From Candidatus Magnetominusculus dajiuhuensis (GTDB lineage Bacteria; Nitrospirota; Thermodesulfovibrionia; Thermodesulfovibrionales; Magnetobacteriaceae): a stretch of DNA of 64,000 bases. Shown here piece by piece: positions 43,916 through 54,467 of this stretch (position 1 is its first letter; each line of letters begins with the position of its first letter). The notes below the pieces were generated by a model that was not told the origin of the DNA, did no database searches, and was given only the letters and a program-made list of their open reading frames with translations. The stretch is from contig JADFXP010000004.1 of NCBI GenBank assembly GCA_015233465.1, positions 1 through 64,000 of the forward strand, written 5' to 3'. The translations under genes and the position numbers were made by a program.

Positions 43916-44401
43916 TTAATCTTTAAGTCCAATCATACCAAGATTGACTTTATCAATACGAGCAATCAAGCCGTTATGCTTAGAGGCAAAGTCTTTAGCC
44001 TTTGAAGCATCTTTAAACGGTATGAAGGTATTGCCCATATATCCAGCAATATCTTTACCATAGACATAATAAGCGGATTCCCCATCTATCCATTTACCTG
44101 AAGGTTTTTCATTATTATCAATTTCCTCAACATAAATTGCCCTGATATTTATAGGTCTGTCTGGCTGCAGATACCAGATAAACATATCAGAAGTGCTGCA
44201 AAATGCCGCTGTTTTATCTTTATCATAGAGAATTTGAGCCTTTGGTCCTGTCTGGTCAATAACTGTCATCCCGCATATTGCACAGGTATAGCTTTTGTCA
44301 AGGTTGATAGGGGCAGGGCGGGTCTTATAATCTCCGCTATTTGAGCAGCCTATTAATAGAAATATTAAAATTAGAATGTTTAATTTTTTATTCATTTCCA
44401 T
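43916..44401 (-). CDS. NosL-like copper-binding lipoprotein
   Basis: A 161-aa lipoprotein: signal peptide with lipobox LLIGC (C19), then CAICGM (C40, C43, M45), the Cu(I)-binding signature of NosL, and later AFCSTSDMFIWYL and GKWIDGESAYYVYG, also NosL features. NosL delivers copper to nitrous oxide reductase, but stand-alone NosL-like proteins are common and can serve other metalloproteins. No nos genes are present here. It is transcribed away from the AddB-like gene. Start at residue 1 or 3. Confidence 0.85.
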   Translation of the reverse strand: MEMNKKLNILILIFLLIGCSNSGDYKTRPAPINLDKSYTCAICGMTVIDQTGPKAQILYDKDKTAAFCSTSDMFIWYLQPDRPINIRAIYVEEIDNNEKPSGKWIDGESAYYVYGKDIAGYMGNTFIPFKDASKAKDFASKHNGLIARIDKVNLGMIGLKD

Positions 44402-44516
44402 AATATAACATAAATATAGTTACATTGCAATGTACCTTAATTGTGTAATCAATTATTTAGAATAAGATATTCAATTTTCTTAAAAAATTTAATAAGAGAT
44501 TAGCTTATAATATACA

Positions 44517-47363
44517 ATGAAATCTGTCATTATCCCATATTCAAAAGACCTTATTGAAGAGGTCTATAATCATCTGGTATTTAAGGGCAAGGATTATTTA
44601 AATAATATAGTCGTTTTTCCGGGCAGAAGACCAGCCCATTTTTTAAGAAAATATATTTCTCATAAATTGAAATCTGCCGCCATACCGCCTGAAATATTTT
44701 CTATTGATGAGTTTATCTCATCCCTTAATACTAAGGTTACACGTAAACTTGAGCCAATAGATGCAGTTGCTATTTTATATAAGATTAATCAGGGCATTAG
44801 TAATTATGGACAGCCTTTTGGGAAGTCTGGGATGTCACCAGATGAGTTCTTCCAGCTTGGGCAACGTATATTTGACGATATCGAGGAACTTTATATTGAA
44901 TGTGTTGAGCCTCTGAAGATTAGAGATATTGGCTATATATCTGGAATAGATATACCTCAAAAGTCTGTAGAATTCCTTCAGACCATCTTTACCTTTTATT
45001 CTCAATTCTATAAGATATGTAAAGAAAGTGGTTATTCTACTCGCTCTATTCAATATAGGGATGCTGCTGATACTCTATCTGACATTTCAATTAATCGTCC
45101 AATAATATTCGCTGGTTTTTTTGCACTGTCAAAGTCAGAGAATGTTATATTTAAAGGCCTTAGTTCCACTGATAATGTAACCTTCATATTTCAACAAGGC
45201 TCTGGCATTGATGAAATCCTTAAAGAGTTTAATATAGAGCCTTTAAATGTTTTGCCTGAAAACAAACCCCAATATCATTTCTACAAAAGCCCAGATACCC
45301 ATGGACAGGTCTTTGCACTCAGCAGTTTATTGAACAGTGATAGAGGTACGATTTATCAAGCCCCTACAGATGATATTAATTCAGTTATAGTGCTTCCATC
45401 TACAGATACTTTATTTGCCCTTTATAATCATGTACTTACTCATATGGGTGAAGATAATTATAATATCTCAATGGGTTACCCGCTTATTAGAACACCTTTG
45501 TATAGCTTTATAAATAGTCTGATTGAAGTAATTACTTCTTCAAATGAAGACCGAATATATGTGCCAGATTATTTGAAGTTTGTGCTTCATCCATATACTA
45601 AGAATATCTATTTTTATGGGAGTCTACAAGCGACTAAGGGTAGGGCGGATATTACAAGGATAATATTTCATAGGATTTCCGATTGGTTTACTCGTAACCG
45701 CGCAAAGATGTTTGTCAGTTTGAATGATCTTGAAAATGATAAGAATCTTATTGAGGATATTATAAAGTACCTTGATACAGATATAACCAGTGATGACATC
45801 AAGAACCATCTTAAAGCCATTCATGATCAGACTATTCGAAAATTTATAACCTTTATCAATACGCAGGATTTTGCTAATAAGACAATTGAAATCCTGACTT
45901 ATATCTATGACCATAGCACTGCAAAGGTTCATCCGTTTTTTTATCCATTTTCAGAGGCATTTATTAGTTCATTAAATATTATTAGTAATTCTTTATTTGG
46001 TGAGCTCTCCTTTCATCATGTGAGCGGGTATTTTAACCTATTTAAAAAATTTATTAATACGCGCCGCATACCTTTTGAAGGCACTCCGTTAAAAGGAATT
46101 CAGACCCTTGGAGTTCTTGAGACAAGGAATTTAAAGTTTAAAAACGTATATGTCTTAGATATGAACGAAGGGGTTATCCCTCATAGCAATGATAATTCAT
46201 TGATACCGCTTAGAGTAAAAAAAGCCCTTGGTCTTCCTATTTATAAGGACAATGTTAGGCTTATAGAATATTATCTTGATATTCTATTTAAAGGCGCTGA
46301 GAAGGTCCATTTGTTTTATGTTGAAAATTCAAAGACTGAGCCAAGCAGATTTATTGAGAGGCTTTTATGGGAACGTCAAAAGGAGGCAGGCAGGATAGAG
46401 ATTCCTGAGTCTATAGAATCTATTCAATATAATATTGAACTAACAACTCAGTTGCCTAAGCCAATTATAAAGACTAAGGAAGTGGTAGATTTTCTGCGTG
46501 ATTTTTCTTATAGTCCGACTGCGCTTGATACTTATTTAAGATGTGAGCAGCAGTTTTATTATCATTATGTGCTTGGACTTAAAGAAAGAGAAGAGATGTC
46601 TGGAAATATTGAGAGGATGGATATTGGAAGTTTGGTTCACGCTGGATTAAAGGAGTATTTCACGCCTTTTGTGGGGAAGAAATTGACTCCTCAATCAATA
46701 GAATTAGATAGCGTTGATGAGATTATTGACAAGATATTTAATGTCCTTTATGGATATGATCTATCTGGCGCAGTATATTTGTTAAAACATCAGATTATAT
46801 ATCAATTGAGGAGGTTTTTAGAATTTTATCAGATTCCAAAACTTTGTAATAGTCATTATATCATAGGTCTTGAAAAGCCTTATAAAGCTCATTGGAATGG
46901 TTTTAATCTAAATGGCAAGATTGATAGGATTGATAGATGTAATGGTCGTATTAATATTATTGATTATAAAACATCCAGTCGTGAAACTTATCTAAACATA
47001 CGATTTATTGGTCTTGAACCACTTAAGACCGACAATATTAATCAATCAAATAGGCATATTATAACGGACAATATTAAAAGTATTCAGCTTATATTTTATA
47101 CTATTTTATATTCAACTGCCTTAAATATAGACGTTGATGGAATTGACTGCATGTTTTTATTACTTGGAAAGTCTGGGATAAATAATAGTAATGATACGAT
47201 TGAAAAGGCATTGTTTATAGATAAGGGGCAGAGGGAATATTACAAGACTTTGACTGAGATAATGCTTTTTTTATTAAGGGAGATAACGGATATTAATATA
47301 CCGTTTAGGTCTGAGACTATGTCGTGTACAAATTGTGTTTACACAAACATCTGCGGTGTGTAG
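44517..47363 (+). CDS. AddB/RecB-like PD-(D/E)xK nuclease with Fe-S cluster
   Basis: A 948-aa protein. The N-terminus (VVFPGRRPAHFLRKYI) resembles the degenerate helicase start of AddB-type proteins. The C-terminal nuclease has GKIDRID and IIDYKTSS, the PD-(D/E)xK core. Four Cys are placed as in AddB for a 4Fe-4S cluster: C676 (YLRCEQQFYYHY) and C937, C940, C946 at the very end. AddB works with AddA on double-strand breaks; no AddA gene lies in the window. The stop codon abuts the stop of the convergent ferredoxin gene with no gap. Confidence 0.8.
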   Translation: MKSVIIPYSKDLIEEVYNHLVFKGKDYLNNIVVFPGRRPAHFLRKYISHKLKSAAIPPEIFSIDEFISSLNTKVTRKLEPIDAVAILYKINQGISNYGQPFGKSGMSPDEFFQLGQRIFDDIEELYIECVEPLKIRDIGYISGIDIPQKSVEFLQTIFTFYSQFYKICKESGYSTRSIQYRDAADTLSDISINRPIIFAGFFALSKSENVIFKGLSSTDNVTFIFQQGSGIDEILKEFNIEPLNVLPENKPQYHFYKSPDTHGQVFALSSLLNSDRGTIYQAPTDDINSVIVLPSTDTLFALYNHVLTHMGEDNYNISMGYPLIRTPLYSFINSLIEVITSSNEDRIYVPDYLKFVLHPYTKNIYFYGSLQATKGRADITRIIFHRISDWFTRNRAKMFVSLNDLENDKNLIEDIIKYLDTDITSDDIKNHLKAIHDQTIRKFITFINTQDFANKTIEILTYIYDHSTAKVHPFFYPFSEAFISSLNIISNSLFGELSFHHVSGYFNLFKKFINTRRIPFEGTPLKGIQTLGVLETRNLKFKNVYVLDMNEGVIPHSNDNSLIPLRVKKALGLPIYKDNVRLIEYYLDILFKGAEKVHLFYVENSKTEPSRFIERLLWERQKEAGRIEIPESIESIQYNIELTTQLPKPIIKTKEVVDFLRDFSYSPTALDTYLRCEQQFYYHYVLGLKEREEMSGNIERMDIGSLVHAGLKEYFTPFVGKKLTPQSIELDSVDEIIDKIFNVLYGYDLSGAVYLLKHQIIYQLRRFLEFYQIPKLCNSHYIIGLEKPYKAHWNGFNLNGKIDRIDRCNGRINIIDYKTSSRETYLNIRFIGLEPLKTDNINQSNRHIITDNIKSIQLIFYTILYSTALNIDVDGIDCMFLLLGKSGINNSNDTIEKALFIDKGQREYYKTLTEIMLFLLREITDINIPFRSETMSCTNCVYTNICGV

Positions 47364-47555
47364 TTATTCTATAATTTTGATTGCATGTTCTGGACAATTT
47401 TCCTCTGCAGCCTCACAGCATCCGGCAAATTCACAGGCTTCTGGGTCAACAACAACTGATTTGCCAATTGTTTCATCAATATTAAATACCGCTGGACAGA
47501 TCTTCTCACATGCCCCGCAGCCTATACATTTGTCTTGATCTACAGTAATGTCCAT
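47364..47555 (-). CDS. 4Fe-4S ferredoxin
   Basis: A 63-aa ferredoxin. The first cluster motif is C10-x2-C13-x2-C16-x3-C20-P, as in low-potential clostridial-type ferredoxins. The second half has Cys residues in EACEFAGCCEAAEENCP; spacing differs from a full second cluster motif, so it may hold one 4Fe-4S cluster plus a disulfide, or two clusters. AAGGAG precedes the ATG on the minus strand. A small electron carrier, consistent with an anaerobic lifestyle. Confidence 0.9.
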   Translation of the reverse strand: MDITVDQDKCIGCGACEKICPAVFNIDETIGKSVVVDPEACEFAGCCEAAEENCPEHAIKIIE

Positions 47556-47649
47556 ATATATTTTCTCCTTAATATCCTTTGGAGTGTATTTCTAATATTA
47601 TAACAGATTTGCATTTGAAATTTAAACTAATATCACAGAAAAACTAATA

Positions 47650-48786
47650 TTAATCTTTGGTATGTATGATGTATGGATTATTTAGAAATATTTTATTTAA
47701 TGAAGATTGTTGTCCATGTCTATAATCAATGAAATCAAGTCCTAATAAATTATATTTGTTTGGATTATATGAACCAACTAATTTAATATTGCGTTTTTTT
47801 GCCAGATTATTTAGATATACTTCTACTTCATCTATTACCTTACAATTATTGCAAGCAGGCTTGTTGGTGAAAAATGAATGATAACTACTTGGATGATATG
47901 GAGGCAGAAATAAGACAACATTAACGTTTTCAGATATTAAATAATCAATGAGTCTTTCAAAGACATCTTTATTAGCCATATGGTCAAAACAATCTGGTAA
48001 AGATTGTTTATTTATATTGGCTGCCTCTTGTTCTAATTTTACATGGTCATTAAATATCACTTTATGCGGATACGAAATGGATCCGTCTGATAATTTTATA
48101 TATTTGTCAGTTGGTAGATTTGTCTCAGTATTAAGATCTTTTATTATTTGGAATCTCTGTTTAAATAAGTCTTTAAAGCTTAATATATTAAGTTTTGCGT
48201 ATGAAATACTTAATAATTTTTTCAAATATCTTAAATATTTAAACAATGTGCTATCGCTTTTAGGCAGCACAATATTATAATGTATTTTATAATACATTAA
48301 CCAATAATAATAATCAGAATAGTCATATAACGTATGAAATGTTGGGTGAAAAAATTCTTTATTGAAAATAAATGGATCCACTCCAATAATGATATTGGGC
48401 GGTAATCGTCTCTTATTTTTCATATAAATCCCTAATATTGCTATATAGTCTTGTAACGTAGCGCTTGAAAGCCCATGATTGAAGAATCTTGTTTTGTTAT
48501 TGTCAGATACCATATAATTCCTAATCATCATGGAACGAGACGATCCTATTACAATAATATCAGGTACATCTTGCATGGTATCAATGATAATCCTATTTAG
48601 CTCCCTATCTTCAATATTTTCTATACCATAGAGGTTATTTCCTTTAATAATTTCTGATGCTATCTTTTGCATATAGCCGCTGTGAAATATTGCAGTCACA
48701 TCACCAAAATAATTAAATATTATCAAAATGAATAATAACTGAATAAAAAAGGCGGAGAGCGTCGTGATAACAAATTTTTTATACAT
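47650..48786 (-). CDS. membrane-anchored SGNH-like protein, partner of the MBOAT acyltransferase
   Basis: A 378-aa protein with an N-terminal transmembrane anchor (about 5-27) and an exported domain with GSSRS at 81-85, the place of the GDS(S)-type nucleophile in AlgJ/AlgX/DltD-like SGNH proteins. Later VVLFLPPYHPSSYHSFF and YRHGQQSS may supply further active-site residues. It lies 23 nt downstream of the MBOAT gene on the same strand. This pair is the standard arrangement for O-acetylating an exported polysaccharide. The target polymer is unknown; it may be the product exported by the genes at 54468-58109. Confidence 0.7.
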   Translation of the reverse strand: MYKKFVITTLSAFFIQLLFILIIFNYFGDVTAIFHSGYMQKIASEIIKGNNLYGIENIEDRELNRIIIDTMQDVPDIIVIGSSRSMMIRNYMVSDNNKTRFFNHGLSSATLQDYIAILGIYMKNKRRLPPNIIIGVDPFIFNKEFFHPTFHTLYDYSDYYYWLMYYKIHYNIVLPKSDSTLFKYLRYLKKLLSISYAKLNILSFKDLFKQRFQIIKDLNTETNLPTDKYIKLSDGSISYPHKVIFNDHVKLEQEAANINKQSLPDCFDHMANKDVFERLIDYLISENVNVVLFLPPYHPSSYHSFFTNKPACNNCKVIDEVEVYLNNLAKKRNIKLVGSYNPNKYNLLGLDFIDYRHGQQSSLNKIFLNNPYIIHTKD

Positions 48787-48809
48787 TATGTTAAATCCTT
48801 AAACATAGC

Positions 48810-50231
48810 TTAAAAATTAAAATATAAAAATTCACTTTTTGTTGTTAAATTTATTATGGATATGATAAGTAAGATAGAGGTTATAAGGCTGTATTTTAAT
48901 TTTGGGCTAATTTGTAGAATTAATGAATTGGAATTTTTAAAATATAGTACTAATATATATGCTAAGCTAATAAAAATTATAGTTATTAAACTTCCATCAG
49001 TACTTAAAAAATGGGGCATAATAATTTTATTAATGTTAAACATTCCAGATATTACTTTAAACGCATCATGCTCATTCTTGGCTCTAAAAAATATCCAGCT
49101 TATATTTATGAAATTAAATGTAATTATCCAGCCTAATATATGGTTAAGCCTGAGATTAAAGCCAGACCAAATACGATGAATGATAATAGCTATGCCATGA
49201 AGTCCACCCCATAATATAAACATCCAGCTTGCTCCATGCCATATTCCACCGAGCAGGAATGTAACCAAGAGGTTAAAATACATTCTGTATTTACTGCCAC
49301 GATTGCCTCCGAGCGGGATATAAATATATTCTTTTAGAAATCGACTTAGCGTCATATGCCATCTTTGCCAGAAATCACGTATATTTGCTGCCTTATAAGG
49401 AGAGTTGAAATTGATTGGTAGTTTGATATTGAATATCAAACTTGAGCCAAGAGCCATGTCTGTATAGCCGCTAAAGTCAAAGTAAATCTGAAATGTATAT
49501 GAAATCGAGGTAACCCATGCTTCAAAAAAGTTTAATACCTCTGCCTTGTCAAATCCATTGGAAGCCCACACTGCAAGCGTATCAGCAATTATAACCTTCT
49601 TGAATAGTCCAATTGAGAATAATGTGAGGCCTAATGCGATATTCCTGTAGTTTTTAGTTAGATTATAAGTTGATGAAAATTGAGGCATCATTTCCTTATA
49701 ATGAACTAATGGGCCAGCAATTAAATGAGGGAAAAAGGTAACAAATAATGCGTATCTTAATAGGTCATAGCTTTCTGTCTTGCATTTATAGATGTCAACT
49801 ATATAAGTGATTTGATTAAACGTAAAAAAACTTATAGCTAATGGCAAGATGATGTTTTGGGGATGAATGCCTGCGTCAAAAACGAGATTAATATTATTTA
49901 TGAAAAAATTCATATACTTAAAATACCCTAAAAGAGCGAGATTACAAGTGATACTGAGGATCAGCAGTTGTTTTTCAGAAATATTGATATGAAATAAAGG
50001 TTGTTTTGAATTTTTAAGTCTTGTCATTAATAAACCAATAATGAAATTAAAACCTATTGAAAAAAGTATCAAAGGTAAATAGACAGGGTTCCAATAAGAA
50101 TAAAAAAATAAGCTGCTTATAATTAACCATACCCTTCCTCCTATGATCAATCGTTTGGAGTTTAAGTAGAAATATACGATAAACACTATTGGTAGAAAAA
50201 AAAAGATAAATTCATATGAATTAAATAGCAC
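48810..50231 (-). CDS. MBOAT O-acyltransferase (AlgI/DltB family)
   Basis: A 473-aa polytopic membrane protein. It has the MBOAT signatures LIAGPLVHYKEMMPQF, YFDFSGYTDMALGSS, FWQRWHMTLSRFLKEYIYIPLGGNRGS and GGIWHGASWMFILWGGLHG with the catalytic His. I place the start at GTG (50229-50231) because GGAG lies 5 nt upstream and the family normally begins with LFNSYEFIFFFLPIV; a frame with 15 more codons exists. It moves acetyl groups across the inner membrane for the SGNH partner encoded downstream. Confidence 0.9.
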   Translation of the reverse strand: MLFNSYEFIFFFLPIVFIVYFYLNSKRLIIGGRVWLIISSLFFYSYWNPVYLPLILFSIGFNFIIGLLMTRLKNSKQPLFHINISEKQLLILSITCNLALLGYFKYMNFFINNINLVFDAGIHPQNIILPLAISFFTFNQITYIVDIYKCKTESYDLLRYALFVTFFPHLIAGPLVHYKEMMPQFSSTYNLTKNYRNIALGLTLFSIGLFKKVIIADTLAVWASNGFDKAEVLNFFEAWVTSISYTFQIYFDFSGYTDMALGSSLIFNIKLPINFNSPYKAANIRDFWQRWHMTLSRFLKEYIYIPLGGNRGSKYRMYFNLLVTFLLGGIWHGASWMFILWGGLHGIAIIIHRIWSGFNLRLNHILGWIITFNFINISWIFFRAKNEHDAFKVISGMFNINKIIMPHFLSTDGSLITIIFISLAYILVLYFKNSNSLILQISPKLKYSLITSILLIISIINLTTKSEFLYFNF

Positions 50232-50397
50232 AATAGCTCCGATATAATATTTATGATTTAAAAGATAAACATGCAATGTGCTTTATGTTTTTTTCATTTA
50301 AATCATAATTCTAAAATCATAAATATTATATCGGATTCCTTTGAAAACATCAATCATTAGATTTCAAGGGTTTTTTGGGCAAAGAAAAAATATTGTC

Positions 50398-50413
50398 AAA
50401 AGTGACTACTTTT
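50398..50413. promoter_or_regulatory. short palindrome before the tail-fragment genes
   Basis: AAAAGT (50398-50403) and ACTTTT (50408-50413) with a 4-nt spacer, followed by TATAAT (50424-50429). It may be an operator near a promoter. The TTGTCA at 50393 is too far from the -10 to be its -35. Confidence 0.3.
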
Positions 50414-50472
50414 GGAACGATAATATAATTTACACTCATATTATAATGATTTCATATAAAAGGAGAAAAATT

Positions 50473-51054
50473 ATGAGAAACGAAAAAACTATTGAATTAT
50501 CTATTGGTGAAGTAACCATTTATGAGATTGCAGTAAAGCATATCAGGAAACTTATCAGAGGCGAGATTAATCTTAATTTAAGGAACATCAGCGAAATAGA
50601 AGGTCATTCTGAAAATATCTGCAGGATTTTAGATTTCCTCAGTCCGCTTATATCAGAACTGTCCAGTATGACAAAAAAACAGTTTGAGAGATTGAGTTTA
50701 TCAGAGATGGAAGAAGTAGCCGCTGCATTTATAGAAACAAACGAGATATTCTTTAGACAAAATAATCAAGATAATTCAGGAGAAGGCAATGATGAATCTG
50801 CTGATTTTGATAAGTGGATATGCAGATTGATCAGATCTGGACATGTTAATTGCTTAGATTATGGATATGAGTTTTTTATTGCAGCAGCACAAGATATTAG
50901 AGAGGAAAAAGAAGAGTCTACGATAAACATGGCAAATGCTATAAGGATGGCGTTTAGTTTTAGTGAAGATGCAGCACCTGAGGATAATTTGATTGATGAA
51001 CAGATAAATTTAAAGGCGTATAAACAACTTAAAACGCTTGGTATGGCAAAATAG
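50473..51054 (+). CDS. phage tail assembly chaperone-like protein
   Basis: A 193-aa acidic, helical protein from ATG 50473 (AGGAG at 50461-50465); a longer TTG frame from 50341 is less likely. The pattern 'IELSIGEVTIYEIAVKHIRKLIRGEI ... ISELSSMTKKQFERLSLSEMEEVAAAFIETNEIFF' resembles Mu-type tail assembly chaperones, which stand just before the tape-measure gene. Here a broken tape-measure gene follows, with one extra gene between. The assignment rests on position and general features. Confidence 0.5.
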   Translation: MRNEKTIELSIGEVTIYEIAVKHIRKLIRGEINLNLRNISEIEGHSENICRILDFLSPLISELSSMTKKQFERLSLSEMEEVAAAFIETNEIFFRQNNQDNSGEGNDESADFDKWICRLIRSGHVNCLDYGYEFFIAAAQDIREEKEESTINMANAIRMAFSFSEDAAPEDNLIDEQINLKAYKQLKTLGMAK

Positions 51055-51116
51055 ATTGATTGGAAACGGTTGGGTTTGGTAACATTTAAGAAAATCACAG
51101 CCTTAGGAGGAATGAA

Positions 51117-51890
51117 ATGAAAAGATATTTAATAATCATCTTAATATGCCTGCCATTATTGACTTATGCCGATGATGAACAGCCGACTCAACAAACCCCG
51201 ATACATATTAAGAGCGGGACTGTCTCTGCTAAACCAAAGCAAACTGAAACGCCTGAGCAGTCTAAATCTCCCGATATAAGAAGCAGTTCTGCCGTTAAAG
51301 AGACAAAACAGTCACATTCGGCAAAAGATGTCAAGAATATTCCAGAAACTGCTGTAACTTTATCTAAGGATTCACCATTTAATCCAGAGATTACTTGTAA
51401 TCTCATCCCTGAATTTAAACGTAAGTCTCAATATCATTTTTTAAATTATTTCAAAATTTATAGCTGCATTACATATGATATTGATCTTACAGGACGTGTA
51501 GTTGAAAATGATCCTTTAATTACTTATATGAATTATTGCGCAACTGGGCTGCAGAATGAAGTAACACAAATAAGGTTTGATTTTATATCAAATGATATGA
51601 AGGTTACAGATAGTGCAAAAAGGATTATCTTAGAAAAGGTTTGTAAGCTATTGACAAATGTAATCATTGCTCATGCAAGGGTTACTTCAAGCAATATACC
51701 AAATAAAGAATTAAATACTTTAATGGAAATATTAACTAATAAGGTTATGGAATACCATCTAAGTAGGACATATCACTCTTATCAGAAGTGGAAAATACTT
51801 GGATTAAATGTAACATTGAATATAACTAATCATAATAATAATGATGGCACTGATTATGTATTTTGCATAGAAACATGCAAATATAAATAA
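51117..51890 (+). CDS. hypothetical secreted protein inside the tail fragment
   Basis: A 257-aa protein with a clear signal peptide (MKRYLIIILICLPLLTYA, cleavage near 18), a linker rich in Gln, Pro, Ser and Thr (about 20-85), and a C-terminal domain with several Cys (TCNL, YSCIT, NYCATG, KVCKL, FCIETCKYK) that may form disulfides. I recognise no family. GGAGG precedes ATG. An exported protein is out of place between a tail chaperone and a tape-measure gene; it may be a later insertion or a cargo gene. Confidence 0.55.
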   Translation: MKRYLIIILICLPLLTYADDEQPTQQTPIHIKSGTVSAKPKQTETPEQSKSPDIRSSSAVKETKQSHSAKDVKNIPETAVTLSKDSPFNPEITCNLIPEFKRKSQYHFLNYFKIYSCITYDIDLTGRVVENDPLITYMNYCATGLQNEVTQIRFDFISNDMKVTDSAKRIILEKVCKLLTNVIIAHARVTSSNIPNKELNTLMEILTNKVMEYHLSRTYHSYQKWKILGLNVTLNITNHNNNDGTDYVFCIETCKYK

Positions 51891-51909
51891 AACTTATGGA
51901 GGAATTAAA

Positions 51910-54104
51910 ATGACAAATTTATTAGATCGTAAAAAAGATGTTGATTTAGAGGCTCTTCAAAACACAGTCTCTAAGTTGGTTGAAGTGATGAAGAATATCA
52001 CTAATTCAATGATGGATTTTCAAACCAAAATGGCTGAAGTATCTGTAAAAGTTAATGAAACTGGGGATACGTTTAAATCAACGATGGGTAATTTAACTAA
52101 AGGGATTACAGATTTATCTCCAATATTGGAAAGAGCTTACCTGACTTAGCGGATGGGTTAGATGAGATTATATCTGCTGGCATTAAAACGAAGGATGCGT
52201 TGATCATTTTAGAGACTGCATCTAAGGCAGCAGTTGCAGGGTCAACAAGTACGTCTACCTCTGCTAAAATAATAACTGAAGCAATGAATGCCTATAAATT
52301 ACCAGCCAAAGATGCTGGAAATGTCAGCGATATATTATTCACAGCAATGCAGCAAGGCAAAATGGTTTTCAATGAATTAGCTAACAGCATGAGTCCATTA
52401 TTACATAATGTCGCGGAATTAATAATACCACTGAAGGATTTAGCTGCTGCGTTAGCAACTTTAAAACAATCAGGCCATTCTTTACCGGAGGCTTCAAAAG
52501 AGCTAAATACGATCTTTGAATCAATACTTGCTAAAAATGATGTTTTTAAAGCCGCTGGACACGATGTGTCTAAGGATTTTGAAGAACATGGATTAAAAGG
52601 TGGTCTTACAGAAATAGATAAAATACAAAAAGGTAATAATGAGGACATAAAACAAAATTTGCCGGATAAAGAAAAGATTCATTCAGCCATGAGTTTAATA
52701 GGAGATAATGTAAATAAGTTCACTGAGAATTTAGAAGGCATGGAAAAGGCTGTTGGGGCAGCGAATATTGCATTTACCAAAATGGCGGATACTACTCAGC
52801 ATAATATAGATATTTTCAAGGCTCAAGCAGAGGTATTTGATAACCAATTTCAAGATAAAATCTTGCCTCCACTAGCTTCATTAGCTAAAATATGAGGAGA
52901 AGCAATAACTTATTTTGACAATTTAGGTAAGTTGATTGGCACTACAGCTGCTGTTTTATATGATGTATTTGTTGACGCTAAATCAGATTTTGCAACATTG
53001 AAACTAGCAAAATCAGACTTACTTAAAACTGCTAAAGATACATGGGATTTAATAGCGCATGATGCTCCTGACCCTGAAAGATGGTCACAAGATGCAGAAA
53101 AATATAAGAAATATGCTGACCTAAAGATTAAAACATATGATGAAGTTCAAGCACTACCTGAAGAAGAAAGACTAAAATATCGGGAAGATTTAAAGAAGCT
53201 TGCTCAATATGTTACTGATAGGATGAATTATTTATCTGAGAAAAAAGATGAAACGAAAGAGGAACAAATAGAATTAGTTTTAATGACGCAAAAATACGAT
53301 GATGCCATAACCGCATTACATAATTTCAATATTGTTATAGATGAAAGTATCAAAAAGACACATGAACTGACAGAGGCTAACAGAGAGTTAAACAACCAAA
53401 AAAGCGCTGAAGGCAATAGTGGACTAAGCAACAACACAAAGTCAGATTTAAAATGTGTGCCTGTAGACAAACCGATAACTAAAACAGAAGCAACAACACC
53501 ACTAGCGGCAGCAGTAACAACAGAAACAACATCAGCAGTAGATCCGTCTACAGTACAAAGCACTCAATCATCAACCCCTCACGAGCAAACTTTTGGAGAA
53601 GCTTATGAGGAATATAAGGCACGTGGAGGAAAGCAGCCATTCTCAATATTTTAAAAAGCTATAGATTATTTTTTGGCTATAGCAGGATCAGATGCTGATG
53701 CAAGACCACGCTTAGAAAATGAATTAACTGACCCTGAGACTCACGCAGCAGGCGGACTAGTCACAGGCGTAAAAGGTGTAGTCGGACAAGGTGAGTTTGT
53801 TATGACTAAGGCTGCAACTGCTAATCTGGGAACTAATTATTTAGAGGCATTAAATAATTTCCATATACCTGCACTGCCAAAATTACCATCATCATCTTTA
53901 CAAGGTATAAAAGAAGGCGGGAGTCTGGGTAATCTAACTCAGAATGTTGTGCATTTAGACATAAATGACAAATCTTACCCCATGGTGACTAAAGAGAGCA
54001 TTTACAAAGAGTTAATGAATGATTTTAATATTCATAGATCATATCGAGTAACAGGCCAAAAGCCAAATTTAATGGACTACATGCAGGAAAGATACGGCTG
54101 GTAA
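51910..54104 (+). pseudogene. phage tail tape-measure protein, broken by a frameshift and two stops
   Basis: The gene begins at ATG 51910 (GGAGG upstream) and is open in one frame to TAG 52147. From about 52128 the reading continues one frame over (SLPDLADGLDEIISAG), and that frame runs to 54104 except for TGA at 52893 and TAA at 53652. The joined product, about 730 aa, shows the tape-measure core ASKAAVAGSTSTSTSAKIITEAMNAY ... AGNVSDILFTAMQQGK ... ELANSMSPLLHN and the typical C-terminus AAGGLVTGVKG ... GEFVMTKAATANLGTNYLEALN. Three lesions make it a pseudogene. No other tail or head genes are nearby. Confidence 0.75.
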
Positions 54105-54127
54105 TAAAGGAAATAGGGCTATATATA

Positions 54128-54154
54128 GTAGGGGCACGATGCATCGTGCCCTAC
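54128..54154. repeat. REP-like palindrome, copy a
   Basis: GTAGGGGCACGAT and ATCGTGCCCTAC around a GC centre, followed by TTTT. It can act as a terminator for the tail fragment. Almost the same palindrome recurs at 58198-58222. Confidence 0.8.
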
Positions 54155-54223
54155 TTTTGTTTGTGTAATACTATGTTGCTTTCTTATAAGCAATTCAGTT
54201 AATTATATTTAAAATCGTATTAC

Positions 54224-54301
54224 GTAGGGGTAACCCTTGTGGTTACCCTAATTACATTTTGGTTAAACGCATAACAGGGCAGCCACAAGGGCTGCCCCTA
54301 C
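54224..54301. repeat. REP-like composite palindrome pair
   Basis: The block starts with GTAGGGG and ends with CCCCTAC. Inside are two hairpins: GGGTAACC...GGTTACCC (about 54228-54248) and GGGCAGCC...GGCTGCCC (about 54277-54298). The termini match those of copies a and d. The rest of 54105-54467 is AT-rich without a gene. Confidence 0.7.
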
Positions 54302-54467
54302 ATTCTAATAAGAATATATACTTTTATGAGCGCAATTTGGTATCACCACTCCAAAATAAACTTACAATAATTTTTTAAAAAAAATATTAAAGTTATGCTT
54401 TAGGGTTTCCGATAACAATGTATATAGAATTTATATTAAATAAATATATTGAGGATGCTGCTGATAA

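Noticed and set aside
50393-50429. TTGTCA and TATAAT as one promoter
   Set aside because: The spacer is 25 nt, too long for a sigma70 promoter.
52120-52150. Programmed frameshift in the tape-measure region
   Set aside because: Programmed shifts occur in the chaperone gene before the tape measure; two further stops downstream show plain decay.
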